A stretch of 64,000 nt of DNA from positions 2,480,001-2,544,000 of the forward strand of contig JAPTOF010000024.1 of NCBI GenBank assembly GCA_028554755.1, read 5' to 3'. The stretch's first letter is position 1. Every line of letters starts with the position of its first letter. The position numbers and the translations under genes are program-made. The notes below the pieces were generated by a model. The model saw nothing but the letters and a program-made list of their open reading frames with translations. It was not told the DNA's origin and did not search any database. This document shows, one piece after another, positions 14,641-26,363 of this stretch. This DNA is from Cordia subcordata (taxonomy: Eukaryota > Streptophyta > Magnoliopsida > Boraginales > Cordiaceae).

Positions 14641-14830
14641 AGCAAGTTAGGTGTTTTTATAAATAGAGTCCTTACATATTGTTGTATACATCAAGGTCAA
14701 TAGAAAAAATTGTTCTCTCTTCTCATTTTTCTCCCTTCCTTTATTCTTCTTTTCTCTTTAGTTTTATAACATGTTACCAACACAAAATTCGACCAATTAT
14801 TTATCAGCACGAAATTCTGCCAATTATAAG
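14641..14830 (+). mobile_element. Possible copia LTR remnant
   Basis: The order of signals looks like the R-U5 end of a plant copia LTR: TATAAATAG at about 14658, a CT-rich tract, then TTTATAACATG and, some 30 bp on, TTATCAGCACGA, which resembles the start of a copia internal region. No coding remains follow. Low confidence. The rest of the stretch to 15067 is AT-rich with nothing recognised. Confidence 0.3.
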
Positions 14831-15067
14831 AAGTCTCTATTAGTCATATAAAAGTACGAAGTGACCAAAGTAAGTAGTTATAAGTCTTTTTAGTTACAAG
14901 TGGATATCAAATATTTTTTTGCTTGTACATGTTATATAAACTCTCAATAGTCTATTTTATGATATGAGCTCAAAATCATAATCAATTTTGGTTTGTTTGT
15001 ACTCTTGGAATTGTATTTGATAATAAGGGTAAATTGATAAAATGTTTATAATAAGTTAGGGCTAAAG

Positions 15068-15342
15068 TGTTAATTAGCTTTAAAAGCTATTAATAGTTAC
15101 AGTTAATTAGTAACTAATTAATCATCAACCACAATTAACAGACTTTAACTATAAAACTGAGAAAGGAATGAAAAAAAACCAATCTTTGCTTTCATTGATC
15201 TTTCCTCTCTCTCCTTCCCCTCCACTCTCTCTCCTTCCCCTCCACTCTCTCTCTTTGTCTCTCTCTCTCTTTCTCCATGAAATCTTCATAGCTAGGGTAC
15301 AAGAACCAGAGCTACTTCATTTCTATACTTTGTTTCTTATCA
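15068..15342 (+). repeat. G1 Ty3 element, 5' LTR (about 275 bp)
   Basis: It begins TGTTAATTAG and ends TTATCA immediately before a primer-binding site. It contains a CT-rich tract (about 15195-15275) with a duplicated 20-bp unit. A short LTR next to this gag type suggests a Reina-like chromovirus. The matching 3' LTR is not in the window. Confidence 0.65.
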
Positions 15343-15360
15343 AGGTATCAGAGCTTAGGA
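15343..15360 (+). other. G1 primer-binding site (tRNA initiator Met)
   Basis: GGTATCAGAGCTTAGG directly follows the LTR and matches the TGGTATCAGAGC primer site used by most plant Ty3 and copia elements for reverse transcription priming by initiator tRNA-Met. Confidence 0.75.
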
Positions 15361-15376
15361 CTGATCCTCAACAACC

Positions 15377-16420
15377 ATGGCAGAAGGAACTCGTGTCAAT
15401 TAGCTTCGGCGAGAAGTCGATAACCTCAAAGAACAGCTCTGTTCCATGTCTGACAAGCAAGATTAGTGTTTAGAGAAGATCTAGAAGATGCTCACAACAG
15501 TGGCCGCCATGGCCAAACCTTAAGAACCAATTAGGGTTTGTGCTAATATTCCAGATCAGCGTAACAATCAAGGGGAAATCAATATCAATTGCCTAAGAGG
15601 TGTTCAAGAATAGAATTTCTTCACTTTAATGGTGAGGATGTTCATGGCTAGATATGTAGATATGAGCACTTATTTGATATTGATCAGACCCCCTAAATGC
15701 CAAGGTTAAATTGGCTGCAGTTCATTTAGAAGGTAAAAGCCCTTCAATAGCATCAAATGTATATGAATGCCAGACTTACGAAGGGATACCCTTACTGGGA
15801 GGATTACATGAGGGCTCTATATCATCGATTTAGGAACTTACTTTTTGAGGATCCAATGGGAGAGCTTATGAATCTAAGAAAGAAAGGCTTAGTTCAAGAA
15901 TACTTAGACTACTTTGATAAGCTACTTAACTATGTTGACTTATCAAAAGAGTACTCAATCAGCTGCTCTCTAACAAGCTTGAAACCAGAAAAAATAGTAC
16001 AAGTAAGACTCCTTGCACCATGGACTTTAGCTAAAGCATGTAGTATTGCCAAATTAGTGGAACAATCATTGATTATACAGAAACACACCCTTACTGCCCA
16101 CATCAATACCCAAGGCATTCTTTCCAGCCCCAATCGTCCCAACCTATACCTTACAAACCTACAACTTTATACAAACAACCCTCCTATCCACTATCTAACA
16201 CAAACATTGCTAACAACCCAAAATTTTCAAGCAAAGACTCCAAGATACTAACTAGTGCAGAGATGGATGAAAGGAGAACCAAGGGACTTTGTTACTAGTG
16301 TGAGGAAAAATATGTCCCAGCCACCAATATAAGAGACAAAAATAATTGTTCTTGCTAAAACTAGAAGATGACGAGGAGGATGAAGAAGAAGAAGGGGATG
16401 AATCATATTGTTAAGAGCTT
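15377..16420 (+). pseudogene. G1 gag (decayed)
   Basis: The Ty3 gag polyprotein would form the virus-like particle. A start with MAEGTRVN is seen at 15377, then several stops. The longest readable part (15757-16250) carries gag-core features such as YWEDYMRALYHRF and LVQEYLDYFDKL, and a degenerate zinc knuckle (C..C..K/Y) lies near 16290. An acidic run (DDEEDEEEEGDE) near 16365 precedes the protease. Stops and at least one frameshift make it non-functional. Confidence 0.8.
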
Positions 16421-16473
16421 TCATCATAGGAATTAGTACATGAGGATCCTATATTAAAGCCACACAGCTATCA

Positions 16474-16665
16474 ATGCATGCCATGGCTTGGGTTTTGGAT
16501 TATAGGGCTTTAAGGGTTGTGGGCACTATAGAAGGGAAACAAGTTCATATATTAATTGACACTAAGAGTACTCACAACTTTTTGGATCTAGATGCAACAA
16601 AAATGTTGGGTTGTCAACTCAAAAAACATTCCACCATTTCCTTTGTTTGTAGCAAATGGCAATAG
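16474..16665 (+). pseudogene. G1 aspartic protease (catalytic motif lost)
   Basis: The fragment reads VVGTIEGKQVHILID followed by TKSTHNFLDLDATKMLGC, the retropepsin region that normally cleaves Gag-Pol. The catalytic D-S/T-G triplet has become D-T-K, so the glycine is missing and the enzyme would be inactive. It lies between gag and RT as expected. About 370 bp of poorly readable linker (16666-17030) follow. Confidence 0.75.
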
Positions 16666-17030
16666 AATACGTAGTACATACATTTGTAAAACATTCACTT
16701 GGCATACGTAAGGAGTCAAATTCAGTGCAGATATGTTGATATTAGAAATGAGGGGTGTGATATGATACTAAGAGTGTAATGGCTGGTCACCCCTGGAAAC
16801 ATCAAGTAGATTTTAGTTAATTGATAATGGAGTTTACAAGGTGCAAGGTAGAAAAGTGTCACTTGAGTGCAACCAGCCTTTTGAACCTCAACTCATCTCC
16901 ACTCTAAAGATGCAGAAACTATTTAAGAAGTCTAGCCAATTAAATATGATGACACTAGCCAGGGTACAGGCTACTCTAAACTCTTCTTTACAATGCCACA
17001 CCAAATATACTGTAGAGGCAATAATTTCCT

Positions 17031-17690
17031 AGGATTTACAAGAGTTACTGGATAGGTACGCATTCTTTTTTGAAGCTCTAACTTCTTTACCTATACATAG
17101 GATGCATAACGACATGATTATCTTAAAGGAAGGCACTACACCTATCAATATGAGACCCTATAGATATCCTACAACTAAAAAAATGAAATTGAAAAGATGA
17201 TTCAAGAAATGCTTGATTTTGGAGTGATTAAACCTAGCAACAGTCCCTATTCTTCCCCTATAGTAATGGTCAAGAAAAAAGATGGGATTTGGAGGATGTG
17301 TATAGATTACAAGGAACTTAATAACTACACTATCAAAGACAAGTTCCTTAACCAGTGATTGAAGAACAACTTGATAAATTGTAAGTTGCTTAGTACTTCT
17401 TAAAATTAGACCCAAGGTCAAGCTATTATTAAATCATGATGGTGGATCAAGACATTGGAAGAACAACCTTTGGGTTATATCATGACCACTATGGATACAT
17501 TGTTACGCCTTTCAGCCTAACAAATACCCCTATCACCTCTCAGAGCTTAATGAATCATATTTTCCAACCTTACCTGAGAAAGTTCATCTTGGTATTCTTT
17601 GATGACATCCTAGTATATAGTCCACCTAGCAAAGCCATTTGGATCATTTAGATATTACCTTTCAACTATTATTCATTTGGATGTTACCTT
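17031..17690 (+). pseudogene. G1 reverse transcriptase (decayed)
   Basis: Recognisable in several frames: RPYRYP, KKKDGIWRMCIDYKELNN (about 17270-17330), a degraded KLDPRSSY, then from 17436 RTTFGLYHDHYGYIVTPF and the catalytic VFFDDILVYS near 17590-17625. The FDD centre is intact, but the frames are broken by stops and by a frameshift near 17180. A short tandem duplication of about 35-40 bp (about 17644-17702) follows the catalytic motif. Confidence 0.85.
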
Positions 17691-18178
17691 TCAACTGTTA
17701 TAGTCATATAACTTATATGTTAAGTTGAGCAAATATACTTTTAGTTAGGCAAAAGTTGAGTATTAGGACACAAAATTACTATGGAAGAGGTCTTTACTCA
17801 TCCTAATAAGTTAAAATTAATCATGAAGAGGCCTTAACCATAGATAGATAAGCAATTGAGGGGATTTTCAGGTCTAACAAGATACTATAGGAGATTTGTG
17901 AGGAACTGTGGTATCATTGCTGGGCCAGTAATTGATCTTCTCAAGAAAGATAGTTTCAAGTAGACTACTGGAGCAACAGAGGCCTTCAAATAACTTCAAA
18001 TGGCTATGAACACTTCTCCCGTCTTGGCTCTACCTAATTTTTTTCAAGAGTTTGTGATACAAATAGATGCTAGTGGGAAAGGGATTAGGGTTGTACTTAT
18101 ATAACGAGGGCATCCTTTGGCATACTTAAGTAAGGCTCTTAATCATAAACATCAAGCACTATCAGTCAATACGAAGGA
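17691..18178 (+). pseudogene. G1 RT end and RNase H, first part
   Basis: The readings [15 protein letters not shown] and VLALPNFFQEFVIQIDASGKGI, then LAYLSKAL, mark the RT-RNase H junction and the first RNase H aspartate. Several stops are present. The frame ends at a K-E codon pair where the solo LTR at 18179 entered and resumes at 19630. Confidence 0.75.
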
Positions 18179-19629
18179 TGTTGGGATTGTATACCCTAAA
18201 GACTACTTGTACATGGATATTAGACTAGATATTTGATCATTATATATTTATGAACATTTTTATTTACATTATCTCTGGTGTATCTATATATATATATACA
18301 TATATATATGTACATACATATATACACATATATATATGTAGCACTTTGATGTACCATAAGAAGAGGTCTTGTTTAATAAGATCGTCTACCTCGTATGGTT
18401 AGGTGTTATGTTTTAATTAGTTGGGACATACATATGCAACAATAGAGTCTTTGTGCCCCCTTGTATTTGTCATATTGGTCGTCATAAATCTAGATCTAGT
18501 AATATTACCCTATAGGTGTATATCAGTCCATTTAGGTGTATATTGATCATTTGACATACGGGTTGCTCTCAAGATCAAGAGATCCGTGACTAGTAGGTGA
18601 TCACTTTTTAGACTGGACATTCCAAGGTTCCAGATTAGTCTCGGAGGTGGTGGTACATGAAAGCACTAGCCTTGACTACGGGTATACATAGAAGGGCGTT
18701 TTGGTTATTTCACTCGGTTGGTCAAAGATAGAGCTTACTTGATGTAACCAGTTTTTGCTTAGCTGATAATTATCCTTGAAGTGTGGCTTTGGTCTTATGA
18801 TGGAAATATACCGAGGTCAAAATGGCCTTGATGTCTCTAAAGCGGTGGCGAGGACATTTTTTGTCATTTTAGGAGCTAGTGGTAATTATATCTTTTGGTC
18901 CCTTCGCTAGTCACGATTCCAAATGGATACAACTAATTGAGGTCATCTAATTATGTGGATGCTTGAATGAGATATAAATTTGGAATAAAAGAAAAAGGAT
19001 TTTATCCAAGTTATTCCTTATTGAATTTATAGGTATCTTAATAAGACAAGTAGGCCCCATATGGAAGTAGATATTTGGTGTGTGAGATAAAGAAATATCT
19101 TGAATGATCTTATCCATAAAGAATATCCCATTTCTATAAAGGGTAAAGGAGGGGTATAGTTGGAAACTACTTTATTCCTAGAACCATGCCCAATTAGGGT
19201 TGTTATACACTATTCTATAATAAGATTATAGCAAGACCCATTTGAGCTTTTGTAACTTAGGAATAGGTGTGTAGGAAATTTCATATAGCACACCTAAAAC
19301 ACACACTACACAATTGATCCTCAGTCACTCTAGTGCTTGCCTACTATATAGCACTACATATCTAAGCTATTAGAACGTGATTATAGAGGAGAAGATCGAT
19401 TAAGAGGCTATTCATAACAAGCACAACAAAGTAAATAGGCCATCATCTTCATCTACAAGCATTAAGGGCATATCACCCCTATCTTTATGCTTATATGTTA
19501 TTTTTCCATATTATGCTCATATGCGCAAATATGTTTTTGTTGCTATTTCTGCTACTATATTAGATTTGTTTCAATTTTTTTTAAAACATGGAAATCTAGC
19601 TATATTGGATTAGCAACTTAGTCTTAACA
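18179..19629 (+). mobile_element. Solo copia LTR inside G1 RNase H
   Basis: The 1451-bp sequence begins TGTTGGGATTG and ends CTTAACA. It is flanked by AAGGA (18174-18178) and AAAGA (19630-19634), a 5-bp target duplication with one later change. The RNase H reading resumes directly behind it with KEMLAIVMVVHKW. No internal domain is present, so this is a solo LTR. It belongs to the same family as the minus-strand LTRs at 44630-46368 and 30459-32035: all share the first bases and the region around AATTGGGTAAGTTCCTAG. A TA-rich microsatellite lies at about 18281-18340. Confidence 0.85.
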
Positions 19630-20238
19630 AAAGAAATGCTTGCTATTGTTATGGTAGTTCATAAATGGAGATCTTATTTAGTTGAGTAGATGATCTCAAC
19701 TCCTAGTTAGCAGAAATGGTTAGTAAAATTAATAAGATATGACTATACTATATTTTAGAAGAAGGGCAGAAAAGAGAGTTTCTTTCTTCTTCATGCCATA
19801 CCCGCCCACCGCCTTGGTCGGAAAGGGAAGGGTCCTATAGTACGCCTCTCTCCCTCACCTAAGGTTTAGAGGCTTCTTACAGGGGGTTATAGACTCATTT
19901 ATATCAAGATTTTGGGCTTCAAGACAGATCCGATGATGGACCAAAGCTAAGTTTTGGCCCTCGTGGTTTGAGTTAGTTTCTATAGAAGGGCTAAGGAAAG
20001 AGGTTATTACTGTTTAGGTAGTTCTATAAACAAGGAAAACCCCCTTCCTTAGCTCTTAAACAAGAATACAGTTCTCCCTTACCTAATTCTTGGAAGGAAT
20101 TACGGGAGGGAAAAGACAAGAAAGACAGAGAAGCAGGCGCCCCTTAAGGATAATGCTGTTACAGGTGCCTTATCTAGAATTCTAAAGTAGGACGCTACAA
20201 GCCAGCTAAGCACTCTGACTTAAATACATGGAATTTTC
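19630..20238 (+). pseudogene. G1 RNase H, second part, with a foreign insert
   Basis: From 19630 the reading KEMLAIVMVVHKWRSYLV continues RNase H, followed by QKWLVKLIRYDYTIF and KKGRK. The normal continuation (DNAV-GALSR) is found only after about 20146. About 370 bp of unrelated, GC-richer sequence separates them and is described on its own. The frame has several stops. Confidence 0.7.
19776..20147. other. GC-richer foreign block, possibly organelle-derived
   Basis: This block interrupts the G1 reading between KKGRK and the DALSR-type motif. It is visibly richer in G and C than its surroundings, has no LTR or inverted-repeat ends, and carries runs such as GGAAAGGGAAGGG and GAAGCAGGCGCCCC that resemble plant mitochondrial intergenic DNA. 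That likeness is an impression only. Confidence 0.35.
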
Positions 20239-20517
20239 TTGAAAGAGGTTCCAGATTCATATGTGGGGGACACTGTAATTCAAAAGTTACTGCGAACATT
20301 ACAAAAAGATCCTAATGCCAAGCCTAATCATAGCCTACATAATGGAGTCACCTATAGGAAAGCCAAGGTGTCTATTGGTCACCAAGGCAACTTAAAGGCA
20401 ACACTACTGGAGCTTTATCACTATAGTGTAGTAAGGGGCATTATGGCATCTTTGCCACCCTACACAGGCTCAAACAAATTTATTATTGAAGAATAATGAA
20501 GTTTGATATATATCAAT
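20239..20517 (+). pseudogene. G1 integrase, N-terminal part, split by a 37.8-kb insertion
   Basis: Readable as the region before and within the HHCC zinc domain (GVTYRKAKVSIG, then LLELYHYSVVRGIMASLPP). The usual GGH is altered to RGI. A stop follows at about 20494, and the sequence then continues as MKFDIYQ up to 20517, where the host is cut. The next codons (FVRQCEICQKYKGE) lie at 58365. TCAAT is duplicated at both edges. Confidence 0.8.
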
Positions 20518-21298
20518 TGAATGAACTATGGGAGCATGTAAGTTTAACCCTCGGCCAATTTTTATTTTTAAACCCTAGGTGCAACGGAAAATAAATCTTG
20601 TGTACGATAATACCACACATGCATAGATAAAAAAGAACACAAAGTAAAAGACTGTTAGAATAGTTTTACCCCATAAAGCAAAAAAATGAATAGAAAGTTG
20701 TACTGGTTGTTTGACTGCCTTTTAGACCTCTAATGAACAAACCAATATTAGATTTAAAGCTCTAGAAGTCTAGAATATCCTCATAAAATTTCAGCATAAT
20801 CCGATAAGGGATGGATGCCTAATCAAGCTTGGAATAAAGGTTGCACAGATAGTGATGGGAAAAAATAGCTCTATGTTCTTATGTTTTTCTCTCTAAGAAC
20901 CTTATAAGAATGACCGAAAACACTTTTGATCTTCTTTACTGATAGGGATAGGGCTACGCCCTTTCCCCAACTTAAACTAATAATGGATTTATGCCCTAAT
21001 AATTATCAAGAAAGCCACATGTCGAAGGGGATACCCTATAAATAGCCCTAAGTACACAAGCAAAAGGGAGGCCATTTTATTAAAATGAAAAGGCCAAAAA
21101 ATAGATAGACAAGCTCTCTTCTCGCTCTCTCTCTCTTCTCTTTTCTTCTTTAATATATACTATCAGTTAATACATATTAACTTAATCGTCAGAAGGGCTA
21201 ACTCTAGGCCTCCACTGCCGTGAAGCCTTGCCTTGCAGGTCCAGTGTCGCTGGAGAAAAAGACCATTATCACTTCATCTGATTCTTTAGTGGAACAAA
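20518..21298 (+). mobile_element. Founder LTR edge fused to a Tat-like LTR
   Basis: The first few hundred bases hold no coding sequence. From about 20900 the sequence looks like the U3-R-U5 of a plus-strand Tat-type LTR: CCTATAAATAGCCC near 21035, a CT-rich tract at 21115-21150, and a primer site at 21299. The border between the founder element's LTR end and the Tat-like LTR was not found. Confidence 0.45.
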
Positions 21299-21320
21299 TT
21301 GGCACAATCTGTAGGAAACG
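21299..21320 (+). other. Tat-like primer-binding site
   Basis: TTGGCACAATCTGTAGGAAACG matches the TGGCGCCGTCTGTGGGAAACG primer site typical of plant Tat/RIRE2-type Ty3 elements, with changes mostly at CpG sites. It sits just after the LTR-like U5. A short ATG frame (MIIPKRDGQ) follows at about 21349 and soon stops. Confidence 0.6.
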
Positions 21321-22930
21321 ATTACTAATTCCCATTGAGTTCCACCATGATAATCCCAAAACGTGATGGACAAACCATCTCAAGACGAAGATATGAGCAA
21401 CGGACATATCTACTTTTGTTTATTTAAAGCAAGTTAACAGCTTGAATATATTATTGCTATGTAGATGCCAAATACATGTATAATTATAACATATATAGTT
21501 ATATTCGTGTAAATGTGTGTTATGGCATCCATGTCTCCCACAAAAAAAATTAACCCACCATCTTGATGATGTTGGTTAACTTAGTCGTGAGTCGCAATGC
21601 TACATACTGTATTATGCAATATGAAAGAATAATATAGAGGCTTAACGTTTAGTTGTTTGACTAAGCTGCGCATTCAGTAAGTGTGAAAAACCTTATGTAG
21701 ATTTATATATAATAGGATATGAGTCTTACAACATAATATTATCCCTGCTTTATTAGTGCATATTTGCACGTTTTTTGTGCTGCTTTCTCGCTTGTTGAAT
21801 ACCTAGTGTAAATGGGGTCTTTTGAGCAGGAAGATGGGGTCAAGGATGATAGCGATGAAGAAGGTTGACGTTGATCCAATGATGGGTGCTTGGCAAGCAA
21901 AGGATGAAAGGCTCAACTGGGGCTTGATCAGGGTGCTATCATTTTATCTAATGCACGAAATGATTCCAAGCTATACTATCAGAGCGCGGCTCCATTGGAA
22001 AACACCAACCAATATTCACTTTGAAGCTTTATTCACTAAGGGGAGCTAATTGGGGACTTCATCCCCTCACTTCTTGGAAACTTTGAAGCCCCTGAGTTAA
22101 CTTGATGATAGCTCATCATCGTTAGAGATCAATGCCCGATAAAAGTGGTGTTTTATGTTCTTATCAGGATAGTACACCCTAATAACCCTCATACGAGTAG
22201 CTCTCTTTTCTGATGACCATGAGAAAAGAGTTGTTTTTATATTCTCATCGGCATACTCTGATGAGAAGTCAAGAATGGTAACAATGGCGATTATGAAAGA
22301 ATCACATTCGCGATAACTAAGCGAGGCTTGGAATATGTCGTTCAGGTGCTCGCGATGAGAGCATATTCAAGAACTGTGATCATATCTGACGTAATCTCTT
22401 TGATTGGCTACTGTACACATGACGCATGCCCGATGATAATTCTTCTACAGTTTTCACAGCTCGTATATGTGACTTTTAGTAAGTTGACTCCCAAAAAGGC
22501 TATAATTATATGGTTGTCTGTGCTTCAGTTGACCTACTAAAGGACTTTGATATTGCCATGTTTATGTTGAAGACTGACGAGGCTTTCATATTGGTGATAA
22601 ATATAATATGGGCGCTTTGATGGTGTTGGCAAAAAAGGCAATAAACTCACGATAAAGTAGCTAATTAGACATCCTGATGAGCATGTTTATGTCAATATAA
22701 CATGACAAGCCCCAGCTAGTCTCCAATGAGCATGATGGTGAATACAGACAAGCATGATTGAGAAAATAAACAAGCATGATCGGGGAGCACCATGGCGATC
22801 TTTCAGTGACAAAGGCTAAGGTGAAGGTGTTTGCTTATGTAATTCGCGTTGCTATTTCATATTAGGTTTGCTTATCTAATTCGCATTGCTACTTCATATC
22901 AGGTCAAATCTTATTAGGACAAGGACAAGC
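21321..22930. other. Gene-free stretch
   Basis: Unassigned sequence that may be leader of the Tat-like element. Short open frames (for example 21822-22049 and 22328-22540) show no family resemblance. The part at 22060-22800 repeats the words GATGAG and AGCATGAT but is not a regular tandem array. Confidence 0.4.
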
Positions 22931-23160
22931 ATCCCTGATGTGTTGTGTTTTTTTTATGTATTTGCATTGTTATTTGCCTATGATTAAGAGGTATTAAATG
23001 CTCATGAAGATGCATTAGTATAGTGCTTCTGATAAGAATAGGCTTAAGCATAAACAAATGTACATATTGAGTTTAAGAGACAAATTGCTACACTAATTGC
23101 TTGTTTTCAATGATTTAGGTGAACTTTGGGTTAAGATCGAGATTGAGCGATGATAGGTGA

Positions 23161-23380
23161 TGAAGATGGGAGATGTACGGGTCAAAAAGAGAAGATCGGA
23201 GGCTAGAAAGATAAAGAATGGAGGAAGAAAATAGCCGGGCGACTTAGAAGAATGAGCCGATCGACCATGATGAAGATGGGAGATGTACGGGTCAAAAAGA
23301 GAAGATCGGAGGCCGAAAAGACAAAAAATGGAGGAAAAAAATAGCCAGATGACCTAGAAGAATGGTCAACCGGCCACTTC
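23161..23380 (+). repeat. 110-bp tandem duplication within the solo LTR U3
   Basis: TGAAGATGGGAGATGTACGG begins at 23161 and again at 23271. The two copies are close to identical at first and diverge toward their ends, where the motif of the GTCGACC type sits. It is specific to this LTR copy among those in the window. Confidence 0.85.
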
Positions 23381-23394
23381 AGAAAGGTGCTCAA

Positions 23395-23518
23395 AATAGC
23401 TGAACGACCACCCGTCTAGAGCCGGTCGACTGACCAGTCCAGAGAGCATCACCAAAAAGCCGGTCGAGCTAGAAGAAGAGCCGGTTGACCGACAATTCAT
23501 AAAAAGCTGATATAAAAG
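23395..23518 (+). promoter_or_regulatory. LTR promoter: GGTCGACCGG-like cluster plus TATA box
   Basis: Several variants of the palindromic word (CCGGTCGAGC, CCGGTTGACCG, CGGTCGACTG) lie upstream of TATAAAAG at 23511-23518. The spacing matches that in other LTRs of this family and suggests upstream promoter elements. Confidence 0.5.
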
Positions 23519-24297
23519 CCCGATTTCTAGACTTAAAAAGGGGAATCTTTTTTTACAATTCTAGAGAGGATCTTAACACACCCATCACACACACACACAC
23601 ACTTAACCCTAATCTTCACGCACTACCCATATACACTCACACACTTTTCACCTAGTCTTGAGCTCATTTGGAGGGATTCAAACACTTGAATCAAAGGCTA
23701 CTCAAGGATTTTGTACAGGAATTGCTACGATGGAATGGGAGTTTTCTATTTTCTCTTTCATCCTCTATTATATTATGTTTGAGTAGATTTGTTTAGGGTG
23801 ATGACACTTGTGTAATGGGTTGATTCTATGCTTCTATATTATGGGATTCAATGGTTTAATATATATACATATGCTATGTTCTTCTTATTTCAATGGCTAT
23901 TGCTCAATACATGTCTAAGTGTTTGATAATATGCCTATGAGAGTTGCATATGTATAAATTGAAGTCTATTTGCTACTAAAACACCTCTAATCCATTCTAT
24001 AATCATGTCTATGTATTTATGTGTGGATCTTATGAAGTGGGTATTGTTTATATTCATGTCCATGTGTATATTTGCATGCCTAGGAGCAAATATGACCTCA
24101 ATATTGCATACATGTTGGTTTAAAAGTGTTTCTAATGGTATAATCCGAGCATGACGATGTTTGGTAGTCGAATAGGTCCCTTTATTCGCGAACACCTTAG
24201 CATAAAACATGTATGAATGCGTTAATAGGTTAAATCCTGCTATTGTGACCCTAGAATGACGGAGCATAATTAAAGGCTAGTATAAATCGAGTCTCCT

Positions 24298-24380
24298 TTG
24301 GCTTTAAATCGAGCCAATAGGTTTCCAGGTAGATTTAGTCGACTCTAACGATACTAGGTCTTGGCTTTAAATCCAGCCAA
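24298..24380 (+). other. Pair of conserved LTR hairpins
   Basis: Two inverted repeats with 6-bp stems TTGGCT/AGCCAA and 8-base loops containing TTAAATC: 24298-24317 and 24361-24380. They lie about 0.8 kb downstream of the TATA box, so they should be in the transcript (R-U5 side). Equivalent pairs occur in the other Athila-type LTRs with compensating stem changes. Confidence 0.7.
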
Positions 24381-24917
24381 TGATTTAGGTACTAGGGTAG
24401 GTTTATTCTAGGTCACCTAGGAAGCTAGTTAGTTACTCTTAAGGCCCTAGATCATAAGGACCACGCCGTAGCTCTAGGAGGCACCATCTAAGGATAGACC
24501 CGCACCGTGTCTTGGGGAGAAATTAGGATATTAACTAAGTAACCTAGTAAAAGAGCAATTGATGAGTGAGCCATTCCATGTAATCCCATAGTATTAGAAT
24601 CTAGGATCACCCATTAACAAATAGATGTCACCCTAATCCCTTCCATTTGTTAGTTCTCTCTAGATAACTTGTCTCCACATTTTCCTTTTCCCATAGTGTA
24701 GTTTTACTTTCTTTATTTAGAGCTCTCGACCATCCAAAAACATAAAAATAGTTAGTTTAAGTTTCCTTTTTGCATTCTTTAGGACACACATGTAGAATCC
24801 ATTCCACAACATAGCCTCCCTATGGTTCGACACCTATTCTCGCACACACTACACTGTATCGATCCGTGCGCTTACGGGTCTTTAGAGCTTGCACTCGAGA
24901 GAAGATGTATCAATCCC

Positions 24918-25711
24918 TAACCAAAGTAAATAGAGGATTCTTATTAGGAGTTGTTAAGGTTCGCATGGCTTGGGTTGGGAAGAGGGAGAAGCAGTCACAA
25001 AGTTGATGTACTTGTTCCTAGGTAGTTCCACAAAATTCATCCATAGCTATATGAGATAAGACCTCATCGTTTTACAGACTCTAATATGTCTTTCTTTATT
25101 AAAAAAATGAGATTTATGCTCTCTTATATGATACTTCTAGTATCTTGATGCCTTCGTGATGCCAATATAATCCCAACTAATAGATAAATAATAATGATCA
25201 TAATGAAAATCTTGGAGAAGATGCCACAGAGTGTAAAAAAATTTTGAAATTTCATATATTCTTCCTCTGAGGTTTCGGATTTATTACTAGCACGGCATCT
25301 CCCATGTTGTGATTTGTACAGCACTTGCATGCAAAAAGAATGGGCATCATTCATTTAAAGCAAAAAGGAATTGTGTTTAGGCAAAGTTAGCTAATCCATG
25401 TATGTTTAGACGAGCATAACTTAGTTACTTGTCAAAAATTTCTTATTTATATGATGATGGATAATTGTATTATCAAGTCGTAGGTTTTCTTGTCTATCTA
25501 TGTGCTACTTCAGTATTGAATTCCAATGAGTTCGGAATTGCAAAAATCGAATTTGCACTAGAGCCACTCGTAGTTATTTGTGAAGAGTTAAGGAACATTG
25601 TTTCTTTATCATGCTAGCTAGTATGCATCTATCTCTCAAAACATTACAACTATGCAATAAGAATCGCATTCTTGTTCTTTTACTTGCTCACATATTAAGT
25701 TTCCATAATAT
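24918..25711. other. Gene-free stretch between two solo LTRs
   Basis: AT-rich sequence that continues the pre-insertion host DNA (probably the Tat-like or founder element). No coding family was recognised on either strand. Confidence 0.4.
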
Positions 25712-26102
25712 GTAGGTGATGTGTTCGTATCGAGTTTTACACCCGCAAGCGTGCGGATCGTTCATGGTATAGTGGATTCGAGTACGGGTATCGTCTCCAT
25801 AGGGAGGCTACCTTAGTTTAGTCTCTATGTGCTCGGGTGCTTAAACTAGCTACGTGCGTGTTTGTGCTTACTTTGGGATGGAAGGGAGCTCGGAAAAAGG
25901 AAAATAAAAACTAATCCCTGGAGGAACTTAAAGGAACCAAACTATGGAAAGAAATACTAATAAAGAAGAAGGGGACCTAGGGTGATTGCATTGCAACAAG
26001 ACTTGGGCTATGATAATGAATAAGGTTTATCTAAGGCTCGGAACTTCTATTGCCGTTGTGTTGTTTGGGGGCTCTCTTAACTAATACTAGTGGTTTAACC
26101 CG

Positions 26103-26363
26103 TTAGCTGGATTTAAAGCTAAGGGCCAATTCCTCCTAACCTACGCAATCCGTGCTTAGAACTTATCCTCTTAGCTGGATTTAAAGCCAAGGACTAGCAC
26201 CTAAACACTACGTGACATTAAGGCTCGATTAACCAACACTAACGTGGGTGAGGGATACTCTAGTCTAGGTTAACTTATCTGCTTAGATGGATTTAAAGCC
26301 AAGGACTAGCACCTAAACTCGACTAAGCATAGCATGTAACCTATTAGCTAGATTTAAAGCTAA
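26103..26363 (-). other. Cluster of conserved LTR hairpins
   Basis: Four copies: 26103-26122 and 26344-26363 have stems TTAGCT/AGCTAA; 26171-26190 has TTAGCT/AGCCAA, which on the sense (minus) strand is a G-U wobble; about 26283-26302 has one mismatch. Loops carry GATTTAA. This LTR has more copies than its relatives. Confidence 0.7.

Larger units (their letters stand above)
22936..24912 (+). mobile_element. Solo Athila-type LTR (1977 bp)
   Basis: It starts TGATGTGTTGTG and ends GATGTATCA, flanked by perfect 5-bp target duplications ATCCC (22931-22935 and 24913-24917). The same LTR type borders the Athila element G3 (47070-58157), which identifies the family. It contains variants of the GGTCGACCGG motif at about 23395-23495, a TATA box at 23511-23518, and two conserved hairpins at 24298-24380. 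The U5 tail resembles TGGTTCGACACCTATTCTCGCACACAC. No internal domain is present. Confidence 0.9.
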
